From the NCBI RefSeq assembly GCF_016123485.1, contig NZ_JADCKQ010000009.1, positions 106,753-170,752 of the forward strand: DNA of 64,000 nucleotides. The letters are read 5' to 3'. Below, one piece after another: positions 8,102 to 16,996 of the stretch; the first letter of the stretch is position 1, and every line of letters starts with the position of its first letter. The DNA is from Halocynthiibacter styelae. GTDB taxonomy: Bacteria; Pseudomonadota; Alphaproteobacteria; Rhodobacterales; Rhodobacteraceae. A program made the position numbers and the translations under genes. A model generated the notes under the pieces. It saw only the letters and a program-made list of their open reading frames with translations, had not been told where the DNA came from and did not search any database.

Positions 8102-11100
8102 TCTGCTTCTCCCCTTCTTTGTCATAGAACACCGCATCAACGATACGTGTTTCCACCATGGTTTCACCGTCAACCAGACCGAATTTCACAGTCTCACCCA
8201 TACGGGCCGGGCCGTTGTGGATCAGACCCATGGCAATGCCACGATCCAGCGTCGGTGAATAGTAAGTCGAAGTCACACGACCTTCCATATTGCGCTGGCC
8301 ATTAGCATTCACACCCTCAGCAATCGCATAAGCGCCATCCGGCAGAACGGACCCATCAAGGGTTTCCAGACCCACCAGCTGCCAGCGGTCCGGGTTGTCC
8401 ATGAAGGACCGTTGCTGCGCACGTTTGCCCAGATAGTCTTCTTTTTTCTTGGACAAGGCCCAGTGCAGACCCAGATCCTGCGGGATGATCGTGCCGTCGG
8501 TTTCATCACCAATCATGATGAAGCCTTTTTCAGCACGCATCACGTGCAGGCCCTCAGTCCCGTAGGGCATGATGCCGAATTCTTCGCCCGCTTCCAGAAG
8601 CGCATCCCAGAAGGCACGGCCCTGGCTGGCTGGAACAGCGATTTCATAGGACAGCTCACCCGAGAAAGAGATCCGGTAGGCGCGGCAGTCAAAGCCACCG
8701 ATCTGACCATCTTTCCATTCCATGAACGGCAGGGTTTCTTTGGACACATCCATGCCACCCAGCTTTTCCAAAACCTTACGGGCGTTCGGACCAACAACGG
8801 CAACCTGCGCCAATTGTTCCGTCACATTCGCCACGTGAACTTTCCAGTCCCACCATTCGGTCTGCAGCCATTCTTCCATCCAAGCGTGGATACGATCCGC
8901 ACCGCCCGATGTCGTATGGCAAAGCCAAGTGTCTTCATCAATGCGCGCCACAACACCATCGTCAGACAGGAAGCCATTTTCAGAACACATCAGACCATAA
9001 CGACATTTGCCGATCTTCAGCGTCGACATCATGTTTGTATACATCATGTCGAGGAATTTACCGGCGTCCGGCCCTTTGACGATCAGCTTACCAAGGGTTG
9101 ACGCATCCAGCAGACCCACATTTGTACGGGTGTTGAGGATTTCGCGTTTCACCGCTTCCTGGTGGGTTTCAGCCCCACGCGGATAGGTATACGGGCGACG
9201 CCAGTGACCCACAGGTTCCATATAGGCGCCCTGTTCCTCATGCCAGGCATGCATCGGTGTGCGACGCAGAGGCTGGAAGACCTCGCCACGGGCTTCGCCA
9301 CCAATCGCACCCATAGAAATCGGGTGATAAGGCGGACGGAAGGTGGTTGTGCCTACCTGTGGGATTTCCTTGCCAAGGCTGTCAGCCAGGATCGCCAGAC
9401 CGTTGATGTTGGACAGTTTGCCCTGATCCGTCGCCATACCCAATGTGGTGTAACGTTTGGTGTGCTCAACGCTTTCATAGCCTTCGCGGGCTGCAAGCTG
9501 TACGTCAGACACTTTCACGTCGTTCTGGAAATCAAGCCAGGACTTCATGCGCTGCGCATGGGTCGCCTTGCGTGGCATGATCCAGACGGGTGCCATGATT
9601 TCTTCTGGTGTTGCTTCGGCTTTTGGAGCCGCGTTACTTGTCGCGGTGAAGCCAGCGGCAATCGCCGCGGCTTTACCGGCGTCATGGGCGTTTTCCAGAA
9701 CCTCAGGTGTGTCAAGCGCACCAGAGGAAATACCGGACGTGATCACGAAACCTTCGCCATTGTCGCCAAGCGGCGGGCGCGCAGGGTCTGGTGCGAACCA
9801 GGACTGATCTGCATTCCAGTTCAGCTTGCCGCCACAATGGGACCAGAGGTGCACCACAGGCGACCAGCCGCCGGACATGGCAACCGCATCACATTTGATT
9901 TCCTCACGTGCGCCGCCTTCCCCTTCCATCAGGGAAATCTCGACACCAGTCACGCGCTTGCCGCCTTTGACCTTGGCAATCGCTTTGCCGGTCTCAACAC
10001 GGATCCCCATGTCGCGGGCTTTCATTGGCAGGGCGCCATTCGCATCTGCACGGGCGTCCACAACCACAGGCACGTCAAGACCTGCGTCTTTCAGCGCAAT
10101 CGCCGTGCGATAGCCATCATCATTGTTGGTAACAAGCACAGTTTTCTGGCCCGGGGTCACGCCCCAGTTCACCAGATAGTCGCGCATAGACGCCGCCAGC
10201 ATCACGCCAGGGATGTCGTTGCCTGCGAAAGACAGCGGACGTTCAATCGCGCCGGTTGCGGTCACGATCTGTTTCGCACGGATGCGCCACAGGCGGTGAC
10301 GCGGGCCATCCATGGTTGGGGCGTGATCGGTCACACGCTCATAGCCCAGGGCATAGCCGTGATCATAAACGCCCGCGCCCATCATGCGGGTCCGGATGGT
10401 GACATTGTCCATGGCTTTCAGCGCGGCCAGAGTTTCTGCAACCCAGGTCTCGGCATCTGTGCCGTCGATCTGCGCACCGTCAACAACCGCACGACCACCG
10501 AAATCAGCGGTTTGTTCAACCAGCAGAACTTTCGCACCGGAATCAGCCGCAGCCTTCGCAGATTGCAGACCCGCGATACCGCCGCCGACAACCAGAACAT
10601 CCACATAGGCGTAGAAATGTTCATATTTATCCGCGTCGATTTCCTTCGGCGCAGCCCCCAGACCGGCGGACTGGCGCACGATCGGTTCAAACACATGTTT
10701 CCAGGCAAAACGCGGGAACATGAAGGTTTTATAGTAGAAACCAGCCGGCAGGAAACGCGCGGCATAGTTGTTGGCAACACCCACGTCGAATTCAAGGCTT
10801 GGCCAGTGGTTCTGGGAACGCGCGGTCAGACCGTCAAACAGTTCCGTTGTGGTGACACGCTGGTTTGGCTCAAATTTTGAACCTTCACCCATGTTCACCA
10901 ATGCGTTGGGCTCTTCCGGGCCGGCGGCCACGATGCCACGCGGGCGGTGATATTTGAAGGAACGGCCCACCAGCATCTGGTCATTCGCCAGAAGCGCGGA
11001 GGCCAGGGTATCGCCCTGATAGCCGTTCATTTGCTTGCCGTTGAAGCTGAAGGTGATCGTTTTGGAACGGTCAATCAGACGGCCTTGTTGTTGCAGACGG

Positions 11101-11108
11101 GTGCTCAT
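8094..11108 (-). CDS. soxA: Sarcosine oxidase alpha subunit
   Basis: Largest subunit (1004 residues) of heterotetrameric sarcosine oxidase. The enzyme oxidises sarcosine to glycine, making peroxide and passing the methyl carbon to tetrahydrofolate. Domain order: N-terminal 2Fe-2S-like ferredoxin fold (FNGKQMNGYQGDTLASALL, without the cluster cysteines), NAD-binding Rossmann domain with VVGGGIAGLQSA near residue 175, then a GcvT-like aminomethyltransferase domain in the C-terminal 400 residues (GLLDASTLGKLIVKGPDAG and later EKGFIMIGDETDGT). The start at 11108 overlaps the soxD stop as ATGA; an upstream in-frame start adds five residues and is disfavoured by that coupling. Confidence 0.97.
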   Translation of the reverse strand: MSTRLQQQGRLIDRSKTITFSFNGKQMNGYQGDTLASALLANDQMLVGRSFKYHRPRGIVAAGPEEPNALVNMGEGSKFEPNQRVTTTELFDGLTARSQNHWPSLEFDVGVANNYAARFLPAGFYYKTFMFPRFAWKHVFEPIVRQSAGLGAAPKEIDADKYEHFYAYVDVLVVGGGIAGLQSAKAAADSGAKVLLVEQTADFGGRAVVDGAQIDGTDAETWVAETLAALKAMDNVTIRTRMMGAGVYDHGYALGYERVTDHAPTMDGPRHRLWRIRAKQIVTATGAIERPLSFAGNDIPGVMLAASMRDYLVNWGVTPGQKTVLVTNNDDGYRTAIALKDAGLDVPVVVDARADANGALPMKARDMGIRVETGKAIAKVKGGKRVTGVEISLMEGEGGAREEIKCDAVAMSGGWSPVVHLWSHCGGKLNWNADQSWFAPDPARPPLGDNGEGFVITSGISSGALDTPEVLENAHDAGKAAAIAAGFTATSNAAPKAEATPEEIMAPVWIMPRKATHAQRMKSWLDFQNDVKVSDVQLAAREGYESVEHTKRYTTLGMATDQGKLSNINGLAILADSLGKEIPQVGTTTFRPPYHPISMGAIGGEARGEVFQPLRRTPMHAWHEEQGAYMEPVGHWRRPYTYPRGAETHQEAVKREILNTRTNVGLLDASTLGKLIVKGPDAGKFLDMMYTNMMSTLKIGKCRYGLMCSENGFLSDDGVVARIDEDTWLCHTTSGGADRIHAWMEEWLQTEWWDWKVHVANVTEQLAQVAVVGPNARKVLEKLGGMDVSKETLPFMEWKDGQIGGFDCRAYRISFSGELSYEIAVPASQGRAFWDALLEAGEEFGIMPYGTEGLHVMRAEKGFIMIGDETDGTIIPQDLGLHWALSKKKEDYLGKRAQQRSFMDNPDRWQLVGLETLDGSVLPDGAYAIAEGVNANGQRNMEGRVTSTYYSPTLDRGIAMGLIHNGPARMGETVKFGLVDGETMVETRIVDAVFYDKEGEKQNV

Positions 11109-11428
11109 GCGGGCATCTCCCACTCTGGTCGTTTGGCTTTGATCGCGGCAATCACATCTGCCGGAGGTTCATAGGTCTGGGCGCTGTAGGTTGCGAAAAC
11201 TTCCAGCGTCATGGTGCAGCGCGCCGCGTGGAACCACTTGCCGCAGCCATTTGCATGACGCCAGCGTTCGAAATTCACACCCTTCGGGTTTTCCCGGGTG
11301 AAGAGATATGTTTCGAATTCCGCGTCCGATGAGCCAGGCCCAAAGCGTTTCAGGTGGGCTTCGCCACCGCCATGGAATTCAGTTTCTTCGCCACGTACGC
11401 CGCAGCAGGGGCATTCAAGTGTAAGCAT
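11105..11428 (-). CDS. soxD: Sarcosine oxidase delta subunit
   Basis: 107-residue zinc-binding subunit of sarcosine oxidase. The N-terminal MLTLECPCCG supplies the Cys-x-x-Cys pair (CPCC), and H/C residues in FHGGGEAHLKRFG and NGCGKWFHAARC complete the expected zinc site. Normally this gene follows soxB directly. Here its ATG overlaps the stop of an extra gene (ATGA at 11425-11430) and its own stop overlaps the soxA start in the same way. Confidence 0.95.
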   Translation of the reverse strand: MLTLECPCCGVRGEETEFHGGGEAHLKRFGPGSSDAEFETYLFTRENPKGVNFERWRHANGCGKWFHAARCTMTLEVFATYSAQTYEPPADVIAAIKAKRPEWEMPA

Positions 11429-12120
11429 CAGTCTTTCCACTCCGGAGAAATGCTGGGAAAATAGTTACCAAACTCAGCTCTCGCTAGTTCAGAAAACCTT
11501 TCCGCAACCGATTTTATTGTTTCAGAATCTTCTTCAAGATGTGCAATGAGAGAGTCGAGAACCGAGTCCATCGCAGCAATTTTCATGTGTGCCAGCTTGG
11601 CATCATCGCCTTCCAGAGAAAAACCAGCAACCGATGAGTCGACCAGTTCTACCTTCTCAATTCGACTATGAAGAAACTCATCATGCTGCGATCTAAGTTC
11701 GTTGAACTTTTCCATCGCAGCATGATTGCCTCGAGCACGCTCCTGGATCTCCCAAATTTCGTTCAGCAGGCTGACACCTTCTCGCCCAGTCAAAAAAATG
11801 AGTTCTGTAGTTTGAACGTCTTCGATCATTGGAGAAGCCCCAACCATCTGCCGAACTCTCAAGGCTCTATAGTCGGTAGACAGCCCTGCAATTTTGGCCC
11901 GTTGAAGCTCTCCATCGATATGCCGTTTCAGAGAGAGTGTGAAATTTGCTGTTTTTAACAGCTTATTAAACCCTGTGTAGGCCGCCAGAGCCTGTACCCT
12001 CTTCAGCTCTTCAGTTCTTTTATTTTTCTCAATTTTCTGCGCTACTCCAAACATTACAACCGTAGTAGCGAGGGAAATCCCACCGCCAACTAATGTTGGA
12101 AACAAAGCAGACCAGTCCAT
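11428..12120 (-). CDS. Unknown membrane-anchored protein inserted in the sox operon
   Basis: 230-residue protein that I do not recognise. It has one N-terminal transmembrane segment (LFPTLVGGGISLATTVVMFG) followed by a Lys/Glu-rich, mostly helical cytoplasmic part that is probably coiled coil. It sits between soxB and soxD, a junction that is normally direct, and overlaps both by ATGA, so it is co-translated with the oxidase. The bases read visibly more AT-rich than soxB or soxD, and the 7-base word CATCAGT occurs at both edges (11426-11432 and 12118-12124). These points suggest acquisition by insertion rather than an ancestral operon member. It might tether or sense something at the membrane, but no function can be assigned. 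Confidence 0.8.
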   Translation of the reverse strand: MDWSALFPTLVGGGISLATTVVMFGVAQKIEKNKRTEELKRVQALAAYTGFNKLLKTANFTLSLKRHIDGELQRAKIAGLSTDYRALRVRQMVGASPMIEDVQTTELIFLTGREGVSLLNEIWEIQERARGNHAAMEKFNELRSQHDEFLHSRIEKVELVDSSVAGFSLEGDDAKLAHMKIAAMDSVLDSLIAHLEEDSETIKSVAERFSELARAEFGNYFPSISPEWKD

Positions 12121-13367
12121 CAGTGCGCCACCCCGGCTGCCACGCTTTCATCGATAAAGCGGCCCTGAGTGAAACGGTCGAGGCCGAACTCTGCAGCCAA
12201 CGGACCAGGTTCGCCTTTGGCCACCAGTTCCGCCATCGCCCAGCCGGACCCCGGGATCGACTTAAAGCCGCCAGTGCCCCAGCCGCCATTGATAAACATA
12301 TTACCCACAGGGGTTTTTGAGATGATCGGGGAACGATCCCCAGTCACATCCACGATCCCGCCCCACTGGCGCAGCATCTTCAGACGGCTGACCATCGGGA
12401 AGGTTTCGATCAGGGCACGCACGGTTTCCTCGATATGGTGGAAGGACCCACGTTGCGTGTAGTTGTTGAACGCGTCTGTGCCGCCGCCGATGACCATCTC
12501 GCCTTTGTCAGACTGGGACATATAGCCGTGCACTGTGTTCGCCATCACAACCACATCCATGCAGGGTTTGATCGGTTCAGACACCAGCGCCTGAAGGGCC
12601 ACAGATTCCATTGGCAGCTGGAAGCCCGCCATATTCGCCATGTGACCGGAATTCCCTGCCACAACAGAGGCCAGCTTGTTACAGCCGATGTGACCTTTGG
12701 TGGTCTCAACACCCGTCACTTTGCCACCTTCGCGGGTTACGCCGGTGACTTCGCATTGCTGGATGATGTCCATGCCCATATCGGAACAGGCACGGGCATA
12801 GCCCCAGGCCACTGCATCGTGACGGGCCGTGCCGCCGCGTTCCTGCCAGAGCGCACCCAACACAGGGTAACGCGGGCCGTCGATACGGATGATCGGGCAA
12901 AGTTCTTTCACACGCTCAGGACCGATAAATTCAGTCGCAACACCCTGATAGGCGTTGGCTTGCGCCGTGCGTTTGTAACCGCGGATCTCCGCTTCGGTCT
13001 GAGCCAGCATCATCACACCACGCGGTGAGAACATGACGTTGTAGTTCAGATCCTGAGACATGGTCTCATACAGGCTGCGGGCCTTTTCATAGATCGCCGC
13101 AGAAGGATCCTGCAGATAATTCGACCGGATGATCGTCGTATTCCGCCCGGTGTTCCCACCGCCCAGCCAGCCTTTCTCAACGATCGCCACATTGGTGATG
13201 CCGAAATTCTTGCCAAGGTAAAACGCCGTTGCAAGGCCATGACCGCCCGCACCAACGATCACCACATCATATTTTTTCTTCGGCTCAGGGCTGGCCCAGG
13301 CCTTTTCCCAGCCCTGGTGATAGCGTGCAGCTTCACGGGCAATGGCAAACAGGGAATAACGCTTCAT
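12120..13367 (-). CDS. soxB: Sarcosine oxidase beta subunit
   Basis: 415-residue flavoprotein subunit carrying the sarcosine-oxidising site. It shows the dinucleotide fold VVIVGAGGHGLATAFYLGK near residue 33, the LGGGNTGRNTTIIRSNY loop, and TARHDAVAWGYARA, whose His is the expected covalent FMN attachment point in this family. The C-terminus has GGWGTGGFKSIPGSGWAMAE, also typical. The start at 13367 has GAGGATC upstream; a longer frame to 13547 adds low-complexity residues and is rejected. First gene of the operon soxB-unknown-soxD-soxA-soxG. Confidence 0.97.
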   Translation of the reverse strand: MKRYSLFAIAREAARYHQGWEKAWASPEPKKKYDVVIVGAGGHGLATAFYLGKNFGITNVAIVEKGWLGGGNTGRNTTIIRSNYLQDPSAAIYEKARSLYETMSQDLNYNVMFSPRGVMMLAQTEAEIRGYKRTAQANAYQGVATEFIGPERVKELCPIIRIDGPRYPVLGALWQERGGTARHDAVAWGYARACSDMGMDIIQQCEVTGVTREGGKVTGVETTKGHIGCNKLASVVAGNSGHMANMAGFQLPMESVALQALVSEPIKPCMDVVVMANTVHGYMSQSDKGEMVIGGGTDAFNNYTQRGSFHHIEETVRALIETFPMVSRLKMLRQWGGIVDVTGDRSPIISKTPVGNMFINGGWGTGGFKSIPGSGWAMAELVAKGEPGPLAAEFGLDRFTQGRFIDESVAAGVAH

Positions 13368-13489
13368 CAGCAGATCCTCATGCGTTGAATCGGTAAATGC
13401 GGACACACCAGTGGTCTGGGGTCCCTTGGCTTTCTGATGCAATTTTGCGCGAAATCCCCCGCAACTGCCAGCGGCAGATTCACCACATA

Positions 13490-13520
13490 TTGCGACATAA
13501 CCCCGACATAACTGTCGCAA
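13490..13520. promoter_or_regulatory. Candidate operator in the soxB/ccmI divergent region
   Basis: Inverted repeat TTGCGACA (13490-13497) and TGTCGCAA (13513-13520), 15-base spacer; a third TGCGACA lies at 13554-13560. The site is about 125-190 bases upstream of the soxB ATG. Perfect 8-bp arms and a third half-site fit a transcription-factor site, but no regulator is identified. Confidence 0.45.
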
Positions 13521-13634
13521 ATCATAGCAAACAGCTGTCTCACCCATCCTGACTGCGACAAAACACCTGCCCCCTTTTGATTACGGGCAAGGCAGGTTAC
13601 ATGGGGGCAAGGCATCTTTTGCAAAGGAAACCTG

Positions 13635-14864
13635 ATGTTCTGGCTGGCCGCTGCCCTTCTGATTACCATAAGCACACTTTTTATCGCCCTGCCCCTGTTG
13701 CGTGGCGCGGCGGAAAGTGATGCGCAGGCCCATAGTGACGTGGATTTTTACCGCGCGCAGCTGGCGGCGCTGGACAAAGACGTGGCCCGCGCCGTGATCA
13801 CGGCCGAGGAAGCCGCAAGCGCACGGGTTGAGATTTCCCGCCGCCTGTTGGAAGCCGACAAGCGCCACGCCCAGGCTGAAGACGCCATTGCCCGCCCTGC
13901 CCGGCCCCTGGTTGCAGGGCTTGTTGTCCTGACAATCGCCGGCGCGGGTTTTGGTATGTATCTTAAGTATGGTGCGCCTGGTGTGCAGGATCAGCCCCTG
14001 GTCGCCCGTTATCAGGCCGCGGAAGATCTGCGTCAGAACCGGCCGTCCCAGGCAGAAGCCGTTTCCGTTGCCCCGGAAAACCCCTATCAACAGCTGCCCG
14101 AAGATGTCACCCTGATTGAACAGCTGCGCCAGGCGCTGCAAAGCCGCCCCGATGATTTGCGCGGGTATCAGTTGCTGGTGGCGAATGAAGCCCGCCTTGG
14201 CAATTTTGAACCTGCATCACAGGCTCAGGCCCAGGTGATCCGTATTCTGGGGGATCAGGCCACTGCCCAGCACTATGCCGATCAGGCCGATCTGATGATC
14301 CTGGCTGCGAACAGCTATGTCTCGCCCGAGGCGGAAGACGTGCTGCGTCAGGCGCTGGAACGGGATCCCCGCAATGGGACGGCGCGTTTCTACATCGGGC
14401 TGATGCTGGCCCAGATCGGGCGGGCGGATGTGGGCTTTGAAACCTGGCGACGCCTGCTTGAGGAAAGTCAGCCGGACGATCTATGGGTGCCGGCGATCCG
14501 CAGCCAGATCATGCAGGCCGCACAGGCCGCCGGTGTGCGCTATGAGTTGCCGCCGGAAGGGGCTGCACCTTTGCGTGGCCCGGATCAGGCGGCGATTGAT
14601 GCAGCATCCGAGATGACACCAGAAGACCGTCGCGCGATGATTGAGGGCATGGTTGCCAGCCTTGGCCAACGTCTGGCAGAGGAAGGTGGCAGCGCGCAGG
14701 AATGGGCGCAGCTGATTGTTGGCCGCGCTGTTCTGGGGGATACCGACGGCGCGCGCGCGGTGCTGGCAGAGGCGCGCGAGGTTTTTGCGGATAACGCGGA
14801 GGCCCTTACCATGTTTGACCAGGCAGAGGCCCAACTTGAAAACGCCCCGGAGGCAAACCAATGA
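13635..14864 (+). CDS. ccmI: Cytochrome c-type biogenesis protein CcmI
   Basis: 409-residue membrane protein that holds apocytochrome c for heme attachment in the Ccm system. Two transmembrane segments: residues 1-20 (FWLAAALLITISTLFIALPL) and about 93-112 (LVAGLVVLTIAGAGFGMYL), with a cytoplasmic heptad-rich loop between (DFYRAQLAALDKDVARAVI). The periplasmic C-terminal part has TPR-like helices (SRPDDLRGYQLLVANEARLG; TARFYIGLMLAQIGRADVGF). ATGA overlap with ruvX downstream. The other ccm genes are not in the window. Confidence 0.93.
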   Translation: MFWLAAALLITISTLFIALPLLRGAAESDAQAHSDVDFYRAQLAALDKDVARAVITAEEAASARVEISRRLLEADKRHAQAEDAIARPARPLVAGLVVLTIAGAGFGMYLKYGAPGVQDQPLVARYQAAEDLRQNRPSQAEAVSVAPENPYQQLPEDVTLIEQLRQALQSRPDDLRGYQLLVANEARLGNFEPASQAQAQVIRILGDQATAQHYADQADLMILAANSYVSPEAEDVLRQALERDPRNGTARFYIGLMLAQIGRADVGFETWRRLLEESQPDDLWVPAIRSQIMQAAQAAGVRYELPPEGAAPLRGPDQAAIDAASEMTPEDRRAMIEGMVASLGQRLAEEGGSAQEWAQLIVGRAVLGDTDGARAVLAEAREVFADNAEALTMFDQAEAQLENAPEANQ

Positions 14865-15325
14865 TCTGTGAAGAACTGTCTGATTTCTTTGCCGCCCTGC
14901 CCCGGGACCGCGCCATTATGGGCCTGGATCTGGGCACCAAAACCATTGGGCTTGCGGTGTCTGACCGGCTGTTGACGATCTCCAGCCCGCTGGAAACCAT
15001 CAAGCGTAAGAAATTCGGCATTGATGCGGCAAAGCTTCTGGAAATTGCAGGCGCGAAAGAGATCGGCGGTTTTATCCTGGGCCTGCCTCTGAATATGGAT
15101 GGCACGGAAGGCCCGCGCTGTCAGGCGACCCGCGCGTTTGCCCGCAATCTGATGGGCCTGACCGACCTGCCGATTGGCTTTCAGGATGAACGCCTGTCCA
15201 CGGTAGAGGCCGAACGTGTGCTGATTGCGGCGGATACATCACGCAAACGTCGTTCCGAGGTCATTGATTACGTCGCCGCCGGGGTTATCTTACAGCAAGC
15301 GCTGGATCGTAAGCGCCATCTGTAA
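14861..15325 (+). CDS. ruvX: Pre-16S rRNA nuclease / putative Holliday junction resolvase RuvX (YqgF)
   Basis: 154-residue RNase H-fold nuclease of the YqgF family, acting in 16S rRNA 5' maturation and formerly called a resolvase. Motif 1 IMGLDLGTKTIGLAVSD carries the catalytic Asp, FILGLPLNMDGTEGPR is the family centre, and FQDERLSTVEAE gives the acidic Glu; the terminal DYVAAGVILQQALD holds the last Asp. The start overlaps ccmI by ATGA. Confidence 0.96.
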   Translation: MICEELSDFFAALPRDRAIMGLDLGTKTIGLAVSDRLLTISSPLETIKRKKFGIDAAKLLEIAGAKEIGGFILGLPLNMDGTEGPRCQATRAFARNLMGLTDLPIGFQDERLSTVEAERVLIAADTSRKRRSEVIDYVAAGVILQQALDRKRHL

Positions 15326-15334
15326 GGAACGGCC

Positions 15335-15580
15335 ATGAGCAACAAGCACGGATCAGAGGTCTGGAACCGGGACGAAATTGAATCACCCTGTGTGAATATC
15401 TGCGTCATCCAGCCGAAAACACGGCTGTGCACCGGCTGTGGGCGCTCAATAGATGAGATCCGGGACTGGTCCGCCATGGAAACAGATGAACGCCGCGATA
15501 TTATGGCGGCATTGCCCGAACGTATGAAGCAGATGAAACCGGCCCGCCGTGGCGGGCGCGCGGCACGCCTGAAGCGCTAG
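15335..15580 (+). CDS. DUF1289 domain protein
   Basis: 81-residue protein with the DUF1289 pattern: IESPCVNICVIQPKTRLCTG followed by CGRSIDEIRDWSAM, four cysteines likely to bind a metal. The Arg/Lys-rich tail (RRGGRAARLKR) suggests nucleic-acid contact, but the family is uncharacterised. Ten bases after ruvX, with AAGGAACGGCC before the ATG; same transcript as ccmI-ruvX. Confidence 0.9.
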   Translation: MSNKHGSEVWNRDEIESPCVNICVIQPKTRLCTGCGRSIDEIRDWSAMETDERRDIMAALPERMKQMKPARRGGRAARLKR

Positions 15581-15685
15581 TTTCGGATCTGTAACAGACC
15601 ATTTTCACTATACTTTAACTTTTCGGAAACTCCTGTTAATCGGGAAGAACGAGTTATGTAGTTGATTGATTGAACGAGGACCGAT

Positions 15686-16996
15686 TTGCCGGACATCACG
15701 GGAAGCTCTCAATCCGACGTGATTGTGGTTGAAAATGACACCGGCACGCTGAATGGCGCGCAGGTCGCCGGGCCGATCGTTAATATCACCGCGCGTCTCG
15801 GCGACGATCAGGTCACAATCAACAACAGCACTATCTCTGGGGACATTCTGACGCAAAGCGGAAGCGACACAGTTTCCATTACGGATTCCACCGTGAATAA
15901 TGCTGCGCTGGGGGGAGACAATGACACGCTGACAGTCAGCGGATCCACGATTACGGGCGTGCTGTCCGGGAACGTTGGGGATGATACCTTCACGATTACA
16001 GATTCTGATGTTGCCTCTATTTCCCTCGGCGGCGACAATGACACGCTGATCTTTGAGAACTCGACCTCGACCGGTACTATTGGTGGCAACGTCGGAGAGG
16101 ATCACATCATTGTCCGGGGATCACAGGTTGCGTCTGTTGGCCTTGGTATTGATGATGATATGCTGACGCTGATTGATAGCACAGTGACCGGCGGTCTGTC
16201 TGGCAGTTCAGGATTTGACATCCTGAATTTGCCTGCGGGGACCGCCATTCAGGACAACACCCACGGTGCCATTCTGGTGGCAGCCAACGGCAGCTATCCC
16301 CTGTCAAGAGGCACTCTGACACTGCCGACCGGTCAGGTTGTTACCTACAGCACATTTGAAGAGGCACGGGGACTAGTTTGTTTTGTTGGTGGCACAATGA
16401 TCGAAACGGACAAGGGTGAGATAGCCATCGAAAATCTGCGACCGGGGGATATGATCGCCACGCTGGACCAGGGGTTTCAGCCACTGCGCTGGATCGGAAC
16501 CCGCCACATCAGTGCAGACACCATGGCCAGGACTCCTGCTTTCCGCCCGGTCTGCATCCAGGCAGGGGCGCTTGGGCATAATATGCCAACCCATGATCTT
16601 TACCTTTCGCCACAGCACAATGTGCTGATCCGGTCAAGAATTGTCGAACGTATCTGCGAGGCTGAAGAAATTCTGATCCCTTGCCTGAAACTTGCCGGAC
16701 AGCCAGGAGTTGAACGTCCAGACACTGAGGGAAGTATAACATACTATCACCTGTTGTTTGACGCGCATCACATCATCCGCAGTGCAGGTGCCTGGACGGA
16801 AAGCTTTTTTCCCGGCCCTCTTGCGATGAAAAGCATTACTGCAGAAGATCGCCGCGACATCCGCCGCATTCTGCAAACACCGAACCATGAATGCCCAAAC
16901 TTGCCGCCTGCTCGTCCACAGGTCCGCAAAAACAAAATCGTGCAGGAACTGCTGCGGTGTCACAAGAAAAACGCCAAGGTCCTTGTCAGCGCATAA
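15686..16996 (+). CDS. Hint-domain protein with N-terminal beta-repeat region
   Basis: 436-residue protein starting at a TTG with GAGGA 5 bases upstream. Residues 1-180 are Asp/Gly/Ser/Thr-rich imperfect repeats of about 18-22 residues (for example SLGGDNDTLIFENSTSTG and ALGGDNDTLTVSGSTITG) that would build a right-handed beta structure. From about residue 230 comes a Hint_2 (Hedgehog/intein-type) domain starting VCFVGGTMIETDKGEIAIEN and including LYLSPQHNVLI and YYHLLFDAHHII. The lead Cys and TxxH-like His fit self-splicing chemistry, so autoproteolysis is possible but not shown. No classical signal peptide, so export would be non-Sec, perhaps type I. Its stop overlaps the convergent neighbour by 11 bases. 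Confidence 0.85.
   Translation: MPDITGSSQSDVIVVENDTGTLNGAQVAGPIVNITARLGDDQVTINNSTISGDILTQSGSDTVSITDSTVNNAALGGDNDTLTVSGSTITGVLSGNVGDDTFTITDSDVASISLGGDNDTLIFENSTSTGTIGGNVGEDHIIVRGSQVASVGLGIDDDMLTLIDSTVTGGLSGSSGFDILNLPAGTAIQDNTHGAILVAANGSYPLSRGTLTLPTGQVVTYSTFEEARGLVCFVGGTMIETDKGEIAIENLRPGDMIATLDQGFQPLRWIGTRHISADTMARTPAFRPVCIQAGALGHNMPTHDLYLSPQHNVLIRSRIVERICEAEEILIPCLKLAGQPGVERPDTEGSITYYHLLFDAHHIIRSAGAWTESFFPGPLAMKSITAEDRRDIRRILQTPNHECPNLPPARPQVRKNKIVQELLRCHKKNAKVLVSA

Noticed and set aside
9162..10880. 572-codon open frame on the plus strand
   Set aside because: Lies fully antisense to soxA, no ribosome site, His/Arg-rich composition typical of a shadow of a GC-rich gene.
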